From contig NC_019904.1 in NCBI RefSeq assembly GCF_000325705.1, positions 4,757,501 to 4,821,500 on the forward strand: 64,000 nt of DNA. The letters are read 5' to 3'. A program made the translations under genes and the position numbers. Origin of the DNA: Echinicola vietnamensis DSM 17526. GTDB lineage: Bacteria; Bacteroidota; Bacteroidia; Cytophagales; Cyclobacteriaceae. This document shows positions 16,462 through 24,705 of the stretch, in pieces (positions within the stretch are counted from its first letter, which is position 1; every line of letters begins with the position of its first letter). The notes beneath the pieces are model-generated. The model did not search any database. It had not been told where the DNA came from and saw only the letters and a list, made by a program, of their open reading frames with translations.

Positions 16462-18624
16462 TTATTCAGTAATTAAAGTCACTTGTCCTCCCCGCTCCAA
16501 TACCTCATGCGGCACAAAATAACCATCTATTTGCTTTCCATCAACTTCAATCCCCTTCAAACTTCTTCCTCCTGAGGGATTGGTTATCACCAATTTCTCC
16601 CCTGATGGCATGGTCCACTCCACTTCCTCGAATACTGGTATGGTCACCAAATACTCCGGATCTGCTGGACTGAGCGGATAAAGCCCCATGGCATTCCAAG
16701 TGTACCAGGAGGACATTTCTCCGGCATCGTCCATTCCTGATAGTGCCAGTCCATGCTCGCCAATACCATAATAATCCGCCAATAACTTGTCGATTATCGC
16801 TTGGGATTTTTCAGGTTTATCGACAAAATAGTACGAAAAGGGTGCTTCATGATCAGGCTGGTTCCCATGGCAATACTGTCCCATAAACCCACTGACATTC
16901 CGCGCAATGTACTCCGGGTTCCATGGTTTGGAAAACAAGGTATCCAATTTCTTTTCGAACGGATCAGCTCCTCCGTAAAGCTCCACCAAGCCTGTCATGT
17001 CATGGGGCACATAAAAGGACAATTGCCACGCATTGGCTTCACGATACATGTATTCGTAGTAGGGATATGTTGGGTTGAACGGGCTGATCCAATCCCCATT
17101 TTCCAACCTTCCCCGCATAAAATTTACCGACGGGTCAAACACATTCCTGTAATTTTGCCCTCTCTTGATCAAGTCTTCATAATGCTCTTTATCCCCCATG
17201 ACTTTGGCAAACTGCGCCAGCGAATAATCGTCATAAGCAAATTCCAAGGTCTTGGAAACCCCGGCTTTGGCCTTGGTTTCTACGTGGGGATTTTCTACTG
17301 CCGGATCGGAAATATACCCTTTTTCGATGTACTCCTTGATATACGGACGGGTGCCGCCTTCTTTGTAGGCATTGTTCAGCAGGTATTCATAGGCCTTTTC
17401 TACCTCAAAATCCGTAATGCCCCTACGGTATGCCCCGGTGATGAAAGGGGCCGCATGATCACCATGAAAAAATGTGGGGATAAACCCTGAATGAGTGCCC
17501 CTTTCGACAAGGGACTGGATCACATCGGCCGTCACCGCTGGCTGCATGATGCTCAGCAGCACCACCTTGTTACGATAAGTATCCCAAAGCGATGGCAAGG
17601 TATAATAGCGAAAATCCGCTTTTTTGGTTTTTCCACGTTCATCCGCGAATTGCCCATTCACGTCACTGCGCAGTGCAGGCCACTGAAAGGACCGGTAAAG
17701 TGAGGTATAAAACAGGGTCTTTTCCTTGTCGCTTCCCCCTTTCACCTTGATATGCCCCAGGAGCTTGTCCCACGTCTTTACTGCCAACTGATGGATGTCT
17801 TCAAAGGACTTGTCTCCCACTTCTTGCTGCAGGTTTTCCGCTGCATTCGCTTCACTGACATATGAAAGACCGATCTTAAGCACGACAGGAGCTGAACTTC
17901 CATCGGCCAATTGGATTTTGGCATAGCCTTCTTTGCTGCCTTCCTGGATGACGTCCATCGCTGCTATATCTTGGCTGAGGGTTACATAAAAGTGGACCTT
18001 GTCCCGTCCCACCCGCTGAAAACCTTGCAGGGTCCTGACCGAAGGATTGGAAATTTCCCAGTCGGACACTCCGTTATTGGCCTTCGCCAAATCAAAGAGA
18101 ATTGTTCTGCCTTCATTGTTTTCAAAAGTGTACTCGTGAACGCCGGCACGTAAGGTGCTGGTCAGCCTTGCCTTTACCTGATAATCCTCCAGGTAAACTT
18201 CATAATACCCCGGAGAGGCCTTTTCCCGGTCATGGCTAAACGTGGATTTGAAAGGTGCCTTCGCATCGGCACTGATCGGTAAAATGGGAATATTACAGAG
18301 ATTCCAATGTCCTTTGTTGGTATGGGTAAATCCAATGATCTCGGTATCCTCATACTCATATCCTGCGCCAGACCCAAACTGGGTGATGGGGCTCAGCTGC
18401 ACCATGGCATTGGGAAGAGAGGACCCCGGATAGGTCAAACCAGCCCAGACCCGCCATCCTTCTGGCGGTGTATAGCCAATCTGCGCTGGATCTGTCAAAG
18501 GTGCCGTACCAATAAAAGGATTGACGTAGCGGGATAAGCCTGCTTCCTCTTTCGAAACAGCACCACAGCCCACCAAATGCAAGGCTAAGATGATCAGTAA
18601 GCTAAAGGACAAAGAACGCTTCAT
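16462..18624 (-). CDS. GH92 alpha-mannosidase, lipoprotein
   Basis: 720 residues with lipobox LHLVGC20. Family signatures are GAGYEYEDTEIIGFTHTNKGHW, the calcium/catalytic region GNQPDHEAPFSYYFVDKPEKSQ and GMDDAGEMSSWYTWNAMGLYPLSPADPEYL, ending with the LVITNPSGG beta domain. GH92 enzymes are calcium-dependent exo-alpha-mannosidases (alpha-1,2, -1,3, -1,4 or -1,6) that act by inversion; the linkage cannot be read from sequence alone. It should sit in the periplasm, removing side-chain mannose before GH125 acts on the backbone. A heptamer repeat array lies upstream in the 216-base gap to GH125. Confidence 0.94.
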   Translation of the reverse strand: MKRSLSFSLLIILALHLVGCGAVSKEEAGLSRYVNPFIGTAPLTDPAQIGYTPPEGWRVWAGLTYPGSSLPNAMVQLSPITQFGSGAGYEYEDTEIIGFTHTNKGHWNLCNIPILPISADAKAPFKSTFSHDREKASPGYYEVYLEDYQVKARLTSTLRAGVHEYTFENNEGRTILFDLAKANNGVSDWEISNPSVRTLQGFQRVGRDKVHFYVTLSQDIAAMDVIQEGSKEGYAKIQLADGSSAPVVLKIGLSYVSEANAAENLQQEVGDKSFEDIHQLAVKTWDKLLGHIKVKGGSDKEKTLFYTSLYRSFQWPALRSDVNGQFADERGKTKKADFRYYTLPSLWDTYRNKVVLLSIMQPAVTADVIQSLVERGTHSGFIPTFFHGDHAAPFITGAYRRGITDFEVEKAYEYLLNNAYKEGGTRPYIKEYIEKGYISDPAVENPHVETKAKAGVSKTLEFAYDDYSLAQFAKVMGDKEHYEDLIKRGQNYRNVFDPSVNFMRGRLENGDWISPFNPTYPYYEYMYREANAWQLSFYVPHDMTGLVELYGGADPFEKKLDTLFSKPWNPEYIARNVSGFMGQYCHGNQPDHEAPFSYYFVDKPEKSQAIIDKLLADYYGIGEHGLALSGMDDAGEMSSWYTWNAMGLYPLSPADPEYLVTIPVFEEVEWTMPSGEKLVITNPSGGRSLKGIEVDGKQIDGYFVPHEVLERGGQVTLITE

Positions 18625-18670
18625 AAGTATAGGTTATTTAATAGGTTGATAGTAATGAGTAGGTTAAAAA

Positions 18671-18735
18671 GTATCAAGTATTTAGTATTGAGTAATCAGT
18701 ATTGAGTATTGAGTATTGAGTGTTGAGTATTTAGT
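18671..18735. repeat. Tandem heptamer array, about nine units of GTATTGA
   Basis: Read in steps of seven from 18671 the units are GTATCAA, GTATTTA, GTATTGA, GTAATCA, GTATTGA three times, GTGTTGA, GTATTTA and a final GT. It lies 47 to 111 bases upstream of the GH92 start, where copy-number change would alter promoter or leader length. Confidence 0.85.
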
Positions 18736-18840
18736 CATAAGATGTACGGTACACTACCACGGGGCTTGATCAAATAAAATTCTCGCAGAGACATGCAAAT
18801 CTTGGCTGATTGGCGTCCCTGCAAGAATTGTAATAGTTCA

Positions 18841-20259
18841 TTAGGCCAGCAAATGCGGCTTTTCTTTGTACAAGGTATAAATCAGCTCACCAAACAAGGT
18901 ATTGGCCCATGCAAACCAACTTCTGGTGAAATTATCCGGATCATCCTTGTGGAATCCTTCATGCATAAATCCTGTCCCGGCATGGGTGGTTTTCAGCCAC
19001 TCCAGGCACTGCTTGATCTCTTCATCATCCGTCGCAGTCATGGCCTGTAGGGTGATGCTCATGTGCCAAATATAGTCCATGCCCACATGTGGGCCTCCGA
19101 TGCCTTTGGCCGCTTTTCCTGAAAAGAAGTAGGGATTATCCTCGCTCAAAACGAAATTTCTGGTGTTTTGATAGATGGGATCATCTATTTCCAAACATCC
19201 CAAATACCCCATGCTCAGCAAAGAAGGTACATTGGAATCGTCCATGAAGAGCTGGTTTCCAAATCCGTCCACTTCAAAAGCATAGATTTTCCCATGATCC
19301 AAATGCTCCGCTACCGCATATTTGTGGAGTGCCCCTTCCACTTCATTTGCAAGTTCCTCACATTCCTTGGCAGAAGCAACATCCCCCTTCACGTCCCTGT
19401 AAATGGTCGCCAACTGCCGGAGAGACTGAACAGCAAACAGGTTTGAAGGCACGAGAAATGGAAAAATGGTGGCATCATCAGACGGCCGGAAAGCCGAACA
19501 GATCAAACCAACCGGCTTTACAGGATTCCCGTAACCCTTGCCAGACAAGGTGTCCGTAGCCCTTGGCGTGGTCCTTTGGAAATGGTATGGTCCGTTGTCC
19601 TCTTTTCGCTGCTGTTCCTTGAAGGTTTTGACGACCAGCTTCATGGCCTTCTCCCATCGGTCATCGAAGATGCTGGTATCACCCGTTTCCTTCCAGTAGC
19701 CATTGGCCAAGCGGACAGCATAGCATAAGGAATCAATTTCCCATTTGCGCTCGTGTAGCTCGGGTTTCATATCGGTGTGGTCACTCTCCCACTCGCTTCC
19801 AGCCGGGCCATTGTTAAAGGCATTTGCATAAGGATCGATGATGATGCACTCGTTGTGGCGGTTGATGACCCCTTGAATAAGCTTTTTCAGCTTTTTGTCC
19901 TTGTTCACCAAGGTAACATAAGGCCAAACCTGCGCTGAAGAATCCCGCAACCACATGGCATGGATATCTCCTGTGATCACGAATGTATCTGGCTCCCCAT
20001 TATTTACCTCGTATTCCACTGTAGTATCCAGGGTATTGGGAAAACAGTTTTCAAACAACCAAGCCAGTTCCTTGTCCTTGATGTTTTTTTTAATTTCATC
20101 AATGGTATTCTCTACAGCCTTGCTGGTGAAATTCCGTTGGGCTTTTGGGGGGCGATTGGTCTCTTTAAAGGGAATTCCTGCAGCCAAGGACATGCCTGAT
20201 CCCATCGCCAATCCAAATGAAGCTGCTGCGCTTGTTTTTATAAAATCTCTTCTGATCAT
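18841..20259 (-). CDS. GH125 exo-alpha-1,6-mannosidase, Tat-exported
   Basis: 472 residues from the ATG at 20259, chosen because it begins the twin-arginine signal MIRRDFIKTSAAASFGLAMG; a longer frame upstream adds unrelated residues. Family motifs include TGDIHAMWLRDSSAQVWPYV, CSAFRPSDDATIFPFLVPSN, FLMDDSNVPSLLSMGYLG and GGPHVGMDYIWHMSI. GH125 enzymes are inverting, metal-independent exo-alpha-1,6-mannosidases that remove mannose from debranched backbone. Transport by Tat implies folding in the cytoplasm before export. It is between GH76 and GH92 in the same direction and completes the backbone-degrading set. Confidence 0.94.
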   Translation of the reverse strand: MIRRDFIKTSAAASFGLAMGSGMSLAAGIPFKETNRPPKAQRNFTSKAVENTIDEIKKNIKDKELAWLFENCFPNTLDTTVEYEVNNGEPDTFVITGDIHAMWLRDSSAQVWPYVTLVNKDKKLKKLIQGVINRHNECIIIDPYANAFNNGPAGSEWESDHTDMKPELHERKWEIDSLCYAVRLANGYWKETGDTSIFDDRWEKAMKLVVKTFKEQQRKEDNGPYHFQRTTPRATDTLSGKGYGNPVKPVGLICSAFRPSDDATIFPFLVPSNLFAVQSLRQLATIYRDVKGDVASAKECEELANEVEGALHKYAVAEHLDHGKIYAFEVDGFGNQLFMDDSNVPSLLSMGYLGCLEIDDPIYQNTRNFVLSEDNPYFFSGKAAKGIGGPHVGMDYIWHMSITLQAMTATDDEEIKQCLEWLKTTHAGTGFMHEGFHKDDPDNFTRSWFAWANTLFGELIYTLYKEKPHLLA

Positions 20260-20558
20260 TATTTTAGGGTTGTTTTGCGTCCTGCTTAGCACTAAATGAC
20301 GCACATAATTTTAAGGTTATTGATTGAATTTTTGCGTAAATTAATCGATTTAGCGTTATCAAACAAAGAATTTTACCTAAAGGATCGGCACTAAAGGAAC
20401 CTGGGGCAAATGAGGATGATAAATCCTTTCCAGCAGGCATCCATTTTGCAAACCTGGATGTGCAGCTTACCAATCCATTTGACTATTTTTTATTGAAAGG
20501 CTCGTGGTGTCCTTTGATAAAAACACCGACGGCCATTCTTCCTCAAGGAGATACCCCC
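20260..20558. other. Gap between GH76 and GH125 genes with a possible internal promoter
   Basis: The gap is large for an operon. Near 20341-20353 there is TTAATCGATTTAG, whose AATCGATT core matches the centre of LacI-family operators but whose outer bases do not. On the minus strand a TTG lies 16 bases before TAATTTAC, a weak promoter-like pair overlapping that core. No gene is seen. Confidence 0.3.
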
Positions 20559-21716
20559 CTATTCCAAGACTCCTTCTTCTTGTAACAAGGCCGCTGCTTC
20601 CATCAGCATGATCCCAGACAGTTGGGTGGAGAGGTCCACTTGATCGCCCGGCAATTGTCGCCAATTAGGACCACAGAGCATATCGGGGCGTCTTAGGCCG
20701 CTCGTGTAAAAGGTTTCAATATTGAAATTAAGAAAGGCCACCAAATCTCCTTTGTCCCCATCGGACACCGCGGGTTCTTGGATCAGTTCGGTAAAATAAC
20801 GCACAAAGATCCCTTTAAACAGCCCACCATCACCTTGGCCTTCATTTTTCAGGATCCCTTCTGTGGACAATTCAGACCTGGTCATGGCCGATTCGGCGGT
20901 TTGCAGGGCATCCGTTAAATAGCCTGTTTCACCCGTAATTTGATACAACCGCAGCCCTGACCCGATCCAGGTGCCGGCATTATAGGTAAATATCCAATCC
21001 TTTTTCACGGTTGGCTCCCCTTCGATCAGTTCGATATGGTCCCAAACCAAACCGGTTTGTGGATCGACCAAGTTAGCTTTTTGCCAATCATAAAGCTCCC
21101 TTGCCCAAGTCAAATATTTTTCATCTTGTGTCACGCGGTATAGCCTGGTGGCCAAAACGATGGTGGGGCCATTGGACACCGCATTTTTAAGGTTCGGGGT
21201 ATCTTTCTTCCAAGTAATCCCTCCTCCAAAAACGTCGCTATAGCTCTCTAGAATATCCTCCCAAAGAAACTCCGCCACTTGCAGGTATTCGGCATCGTCT
21301 GTTTCATGATAAGCCCGGACACAGGCATTGCCCAGCCAGAGCATGTCATCATTGAAAACATTCGAATAGGTTCCCCCATTCCGATCTCTAATCCCGTGCA
21401 GCAATTTTTTCATTTTGTCCAGGTAGGAGCCATCTCCCGTCCTGGAGTAGGCATCCACATACACATGAAGCGCATGGGCATTTGGCCAGTAATTTCCATA
21501 GTTCCCGCCCGGATTAAAGTTAAAAACTCCATCTTGGGCAATGTAAAGGGAGTAGAGGCTGTTTTGCATGGAATCCGCTGTTGCCGCATAATCATATTGC
21601 ACCTCCTCGACTTGATCAAAATCCTTCCGTAGCGGCCCCAAATCATCTTCTATACAAGCGGTAAACATGCCGCTTATGGCCAATAGTGACAGTACTACTT
21701 TATATGTCTTCATCAT
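20559..21716 (-). CDS. GH76 endo-alpha-1,6-mannanase, lipoprotein
   Basis: 385 residues from the ATG at 21716 (a second ATG follows directly); a longer frame upstream lacks a signal. The lipobox is GMFTAC21. The GH76 catalytic aspartate pair lies in FNDDMLWLGNACVRAYHETD. Other family blocks are YWPNAHALHVYVDAYSRTG, FGGGITWKKDTPNLKNAVSN and FTYNAGTWIGSGLRLYQITG. The enzyme hydrolyses internal alpha-1,6-mannosidic bonds of fungal-type mannan backbones with retention. As a lipoprotein next to SusE it may be displayed on the cell surface, making the first cut. A REP-like palindrome sits upstream in the 186-base gap to susE. Confidence 0.92.
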   Translation of the reverse strand: MMKTYKVVLSLLAISGMFTACIEDDLGPLRKDFDQVEEVQYDYAATADSMQNSLYSLYIAQDGVFNFNPGGNYGNYWPNAHALHVYVDAYSRTGDGSYLDKMKKLLHGIRDRNGGTYSNVFNDDMLWLGNACVRAYHETDDAEYLQVAEFLWEDILESYSDVFGGGITWKKDTPNLKNAVSNGPTIVLATRLYRVTQDEKYLTWARELYDWQKANLVDPQTGLVWDHIELIEGEPTVKKDWIFTYNAGTWIGSGLRLYQITGETGYLTDALQTAESAMTRSELSTEGILKNEGQGDGGLFKGIFVRYFTELIQEPAVSDGDKGDLVAFLNFNIETFYTSGLRRPDMLCGPNWRQLPGDQVDLSTQLSGIMLMEAAALLQEEGVLE

Positions 21717-21798
21717 GTTTATTTTTCCTATAATGGTCAATTTCTTTCGTGCTTCTCCTTGCTCTCGTGAAATGAGTGTCAAGGGGTTTCAAATCCAA

Positions 21799-21890
21799 CG
21801 TCATTGCGAAGGAGCTACGGCGGAAGGAAGAAATCTTCTCAATCAAAGGAAAGATTGCTTCTCTGCGCTATCGCTGCGATCGCAATGACG
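21799..21890. repeat. REP-like palindromic element
   Basis: Perfect 10-base outer arms CGTCATTGCG (21799-21808) and CGCAATGACG (21881-21890) enclose nested partial palindromes around GATTGCTTC. It is inside the mannan operon between susE and GH76, where a folded RNA could set the ratio of upstream to downstream transcripts. Its degenerate relative is at 1262-1354. Confidence 0.8.
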
Positions 21891-21902
21891 GATTTTTCAA
21901 CC

Positions 21903-23030
21903 TTATTCCACGCTCACGGAATGAGTGTAATTGGAAACGTCGGCATTGAAAATTATTTGGATATCAGCAGCAGCATTGTCCACCTCTGTGGCAAATTTAA
22001 AGCAGTTGTTCCAGCGGTCATTGGTGACGGGCACCATATACCAATAAGCAGGACCTGTAGACTCATTTGGTCGTTGGTTGTCTCCATTGGTGCTTCCGTA
22101 CCATTCTTCGGTGGAGTTGCCTGCTGCATCCATTACCATAAAGCGGAACTTATAGCGCTCGTCCCTACCCCAGCTCTCTTGCTTAAACTCAATCGGATAG
22201 TCTTCCACCATCCAAGTACCGTTTGACGTATAAGGCAAATCCGTAAGGAATTCCCCATTCGGAGCAAACCAAAGCTCCACCGCACCGATTTCGTGGATTT
22301 CTGTAGTACCATTGGAAAAATCCACTCGGATTCGGTAAACTTTTTCCTCCCCATCATAGGCTGTTTCTCCATCTGCCCGGAGTTTGTCCCCGTCGATGTA
22401 ATAGGTGTCCGGCTCTCCAGCATTTCTTTCTGCAAAGAAGTACGATCCAGCTTTCAAGGAAGTGTAGGCTTCAAAGGTATTGGCACTGGTTTTTTTCATC
22501 AAAATAGCATTCCCAAGGTCCTCTCCAGCTTCCGTAGCGGTTCCTGTCAGGTACAATTCATCTGGAGCAGGAAAACCAGCAGGCCTTTCCACTTCGATGG
22601 TCCTGATGTCCAGAATTTCTTGCACATTGATGCCTTTGGAAGATTGCACGGACCATTGGAGTTTCCCCACTCCTTCCGGCTGGATGCCTGCCATCTCGGC
22701 GATTCTGTTCAGCTCCGAAAAGGGCAATGTCAACCTCCGCTGCATTCCCCTTCCATCTGACGGAAGGACAAACAGTGGATCGGAAAAATCTCCATCTTCT
22801 TCATCAAACACCACATCATAGAGCACCACACCGTTATCGGCTGCTTTGGCGGCTTCCCATTCAAAAATGGCCGAACTCTGTGCGCCAAGGTTCATGTATG
22901 CATTGTTTTCTGGCGAGTAAAGGGTCTTTACCGAAGTCACTTCGGTATGCATTTCTGCATCTTCCTGACAGCCCCAAAAGGCCACCAGCATCATCACCAG
23001 CGAAAGGAATTTATAGCTTGTATTTTTCAT
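21903..23030 (-). CDS. SusE-like outer-membrane glycan-binding lipoprotein
   Basis: 375 residues from the ATG at 23030 (MKNTSYKFLSLVMMLVAF, then GC as the lipobox). An N-terminal SusE domain (TLYSPENNAYMNLGAQSSAIFEWEAAKAADNGVVLYDVVFD) is followed by two beta-sandwich modules (PDELYLTGTATEAGEDLGNA and VELWFAPNGEFLTDLPYTSNG) like those of SusF/SusE starch-binding proteins. It should sit on the cell surface and hold mannan next to the SusCD complex. It starts 32 bases after the susD stop and precedes GH76. Binding specificity cannot be read from sequence. Confidence 0.85.
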   Translation of the reverse strand: MKNTSYKFLSLVMMLVAFWGCQEDAEMHTEVTSVKTLYSPENNAYMNLGAQSSAIFEWEAAKAADNGVVLYDVVFDEEDGDFSDPLFVLPSDGRGMQRRLTLPFSELNRIAEMAGIQPEGVGKLQWSVQSSKGINVQEILDIRTIEVERPAGFPAPDELYLTGTATEAGEDLGNAILMKKTSANTFEAYTSLKAGSYFFAERNAGEPDTYYIDGDKLRADGETAYDGEEKVYRIRVDFSNGTTEIHEIGAVELWFAPNGEFLTDLPYTSNGTWMVEDYPIEFKQESWGRDERYKFRFMVMDAAGNSTEEWYGSTNGDNQRPNESTGPAYWYMVPVTNDRWNNCFKFATEVDNAAADIQIIFNADVSNYTHSVSVE

Positions 23031-23062
23031 GGTACGTATTGTTTTCAGGTTATTGTTCAGGT

Positions 23063-24694
23063 TTATTCCCATCCAGGGTTTTGGGTCAAATTAGGATTCA
23101 GGTTACGCTCATCTCGAGGGATAGGCCATAGGTAATGTTTGGCGGGATCAAAGGACCTCAAGTTTACCCGCAGGTAGCCATTGTCCTCGGAAGGTGGCCC
23201 AAACTGGGCGCCATGTGCCCAGCCGTTGAGAACATCTTCGGCGATGCGCCATCTACGGATATCAAACACCCGTAAGCCTTCCATGGCCAGTTCTACCCTG
23301 CGCTCATTTCGGATTACTTCCCGTAAACCATCCTGCCCCAAATCAGCATCAAAATCCAATGCCGCTGGCGCTTCAAATCCGGCCCGTTCACGAAGCGCTC
23401 TGATGGTTTGGTCCCATGTGGCCTGATCCATTTGGTTCAATTCGTTTTTGGCCTCGGCATACATCAGCAACACATCGGCATAGCGCAAAAGCATTAAGTT
23501 TAGCCCTGATGCAAAATCCGTATTGCGTGAAGGATCAAAGTACTTCCTGGTATAATAACCCGTCGTCGTAGAGGAAGACCCCGGCACATACTCGTCCGCT
23601 GCTGATTCATCAGGATCTGTCCCCGGCTTGATATAGATGGTGTGGGTATCGCCATTGTCTTCCCATTCATATAAGTGATAAACGATGGTCGCTGTCAACC
23701 GCGGATCCCTATGATCATACGGATCATTTTCATCGTAACCCGCATTGGAATCTGTAATCGGCAATCCGTTTTCCATCAAATAGCTGTCTACCAGCTCTTG
23801 GGTCGGTGCCAAGGCATTTAGCCGTGCTCCTGCCGACAAAGGTGCCATGTCAAAAAACTCGCCCCATGTGCGCAACTGCGGCACATACTGCAGGCTGAGG
23901 ATATCTTCCTGGCTGTACTGGTTTTCAGGCATAAACAAGCCTTCATACGCAGGGAAAAGACCATAATTGCCATATTCATTTCCCATGATCAATGGCTCGG
24001 TAGTGGCGACTACCTCTTGCCATTGGCCTTCATAGAGGTGAACGCGTGCTTTGAGGGCCATGGCCGCTCCACTGGTGATGCGACCTCGTTCTGCTTCCGG
24101 CAGTTCCTGCTGGGTAGGCAACACCTCGCTGGCCGCCTCCAACTCACTCAGGATAAACTCCAATACCTGACTTTTGGGTGTTCGTGAGATGGTCTGGGCA
24201 TCCTCGATGGATATGTCTTGGTCCAATAGAGGCACATCCCCAAACCAGGTCATCAACTGGAAGTGTTGATATGCTCGGATAAAACGGGCCTCCGCTTTCA
24301 TCCGCTCTCGCTCCCCTTCATCGATATCCTCCACCCGATCGATGTTTTCGAGTAGGATGTTACAGGTTTTGATAGCGCTGTAATTATTGTCCCATTGGCT
24401 TTGGAGGCGTCCCAGTGAAGGATCATAGGTACCTGCTGCCAAGGATGCCGCACCGGCATTGTCCCCCCGGCCATTATAGGCATTATCAGAGGCTCCTTCA
24501 TTATAGAAGAAGCGATTACTGCTAAACATCTGTGAATAAGCCGTATTCAACATGCTTTCCGCTTTGGCGGCAGATGTCCAGTAGGTCAAGTCCGTAAAGG
24601 TATTTTCCGGCGCCAGGTCCAAGTCTTTGCATCCCGTCCAAAGCAAGGTGCAGCACGCCGATATCATGATGGTATAGTTCGTGAGTTTTTTCAT
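23063..24694 (-). CDS. SusD/RagB family nutrient-binding outer-membrane lipoprotein
   Basis: 543 residues with lipobox LLWTGC22. The N-terminal SusD-like part (APENTFTDLTYWTSAAKAESMLNTAYSQMF) and TPR-type helices (ARFIRAYQHFQLMTWFGDVPLL) are followed by the C-terminal RagB region (RYADVLLMYAEAKNELNQMD, RNERRVELAMEGLRVFDIRRW) and the usual end YLWPIPRDERNLNPNLTQNPGW. It forms the lid of the SusCD transporter and delivers mannan oligosaccharides. It lies 11 bases after susC. Its C-terminal pattern is also the reference for recognising the susD remnant at 34964. Confidence 0.96.
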   Translation of the reverse strand: MKKLTNYTIMISACCTLLWTGCKDLDLAPENTFTDLTYWTSAAKAESMLNTAYSQMFSSNRFFYNEGASDNAYNGRGDNAGAASLAAGTYDPSLGRLQSQWDNNYSAIKTCNILLENIDRVEDIDEGERERMKAEARFIRAYQHFQLMTWFGDVPLLDQDISIEDAQTISRTPKSQVLEFILSELEAASEVLPTQQELPEAERGRITSGAAMALKARVHLYEGQWQEVVATTEPLIMGNEYGNYGLFPAYEGLFMPENQYSQEDILSLQYVPQLRTWGEFFDMAPLSAGARLNALAPTQELVDSYLMENGLPITDSNAGYDENDPYDHRDPRLTATIVYHLYEWEDNGDTHTIYIKPGTDPDESAADEYVPGSSSTTTGYYTRKYFDPSRNTDFASGLNLMLLRYADVLLMYAEAKNELNQMDQATWDQTIRALRERAGFEAPAALDFDADLGQDGLREVIRNERRVELAMEGLRVFDIRRWRIAEDVLNGWAHGAQFGPPSEDNGYLRVNLRSFDPAKHYLWPIPRDERNLNPNLTQNPGWE

Positions 24695-24705
24695 TTTTAG
24701 ATGCT

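Noticed and set aside
16801-17490. A 229-codon plus-strand frame
   Set aside because: Antisense to the GH92 gene; a product of codon bias in the real gene.
20341-20353. TTAATCGATTTAG as a second LacI-type operator
   Set aside because: Only the AATCGATT core fits; the outer consensus bases TG and CA are missing, so it was not listed as an operator.
21799-21890. CRISPR-like or tRNA-like element
   Set aside because: A single long palindrome without repeat-spacer periodicity or cloverleaf; REP-like element fits better.
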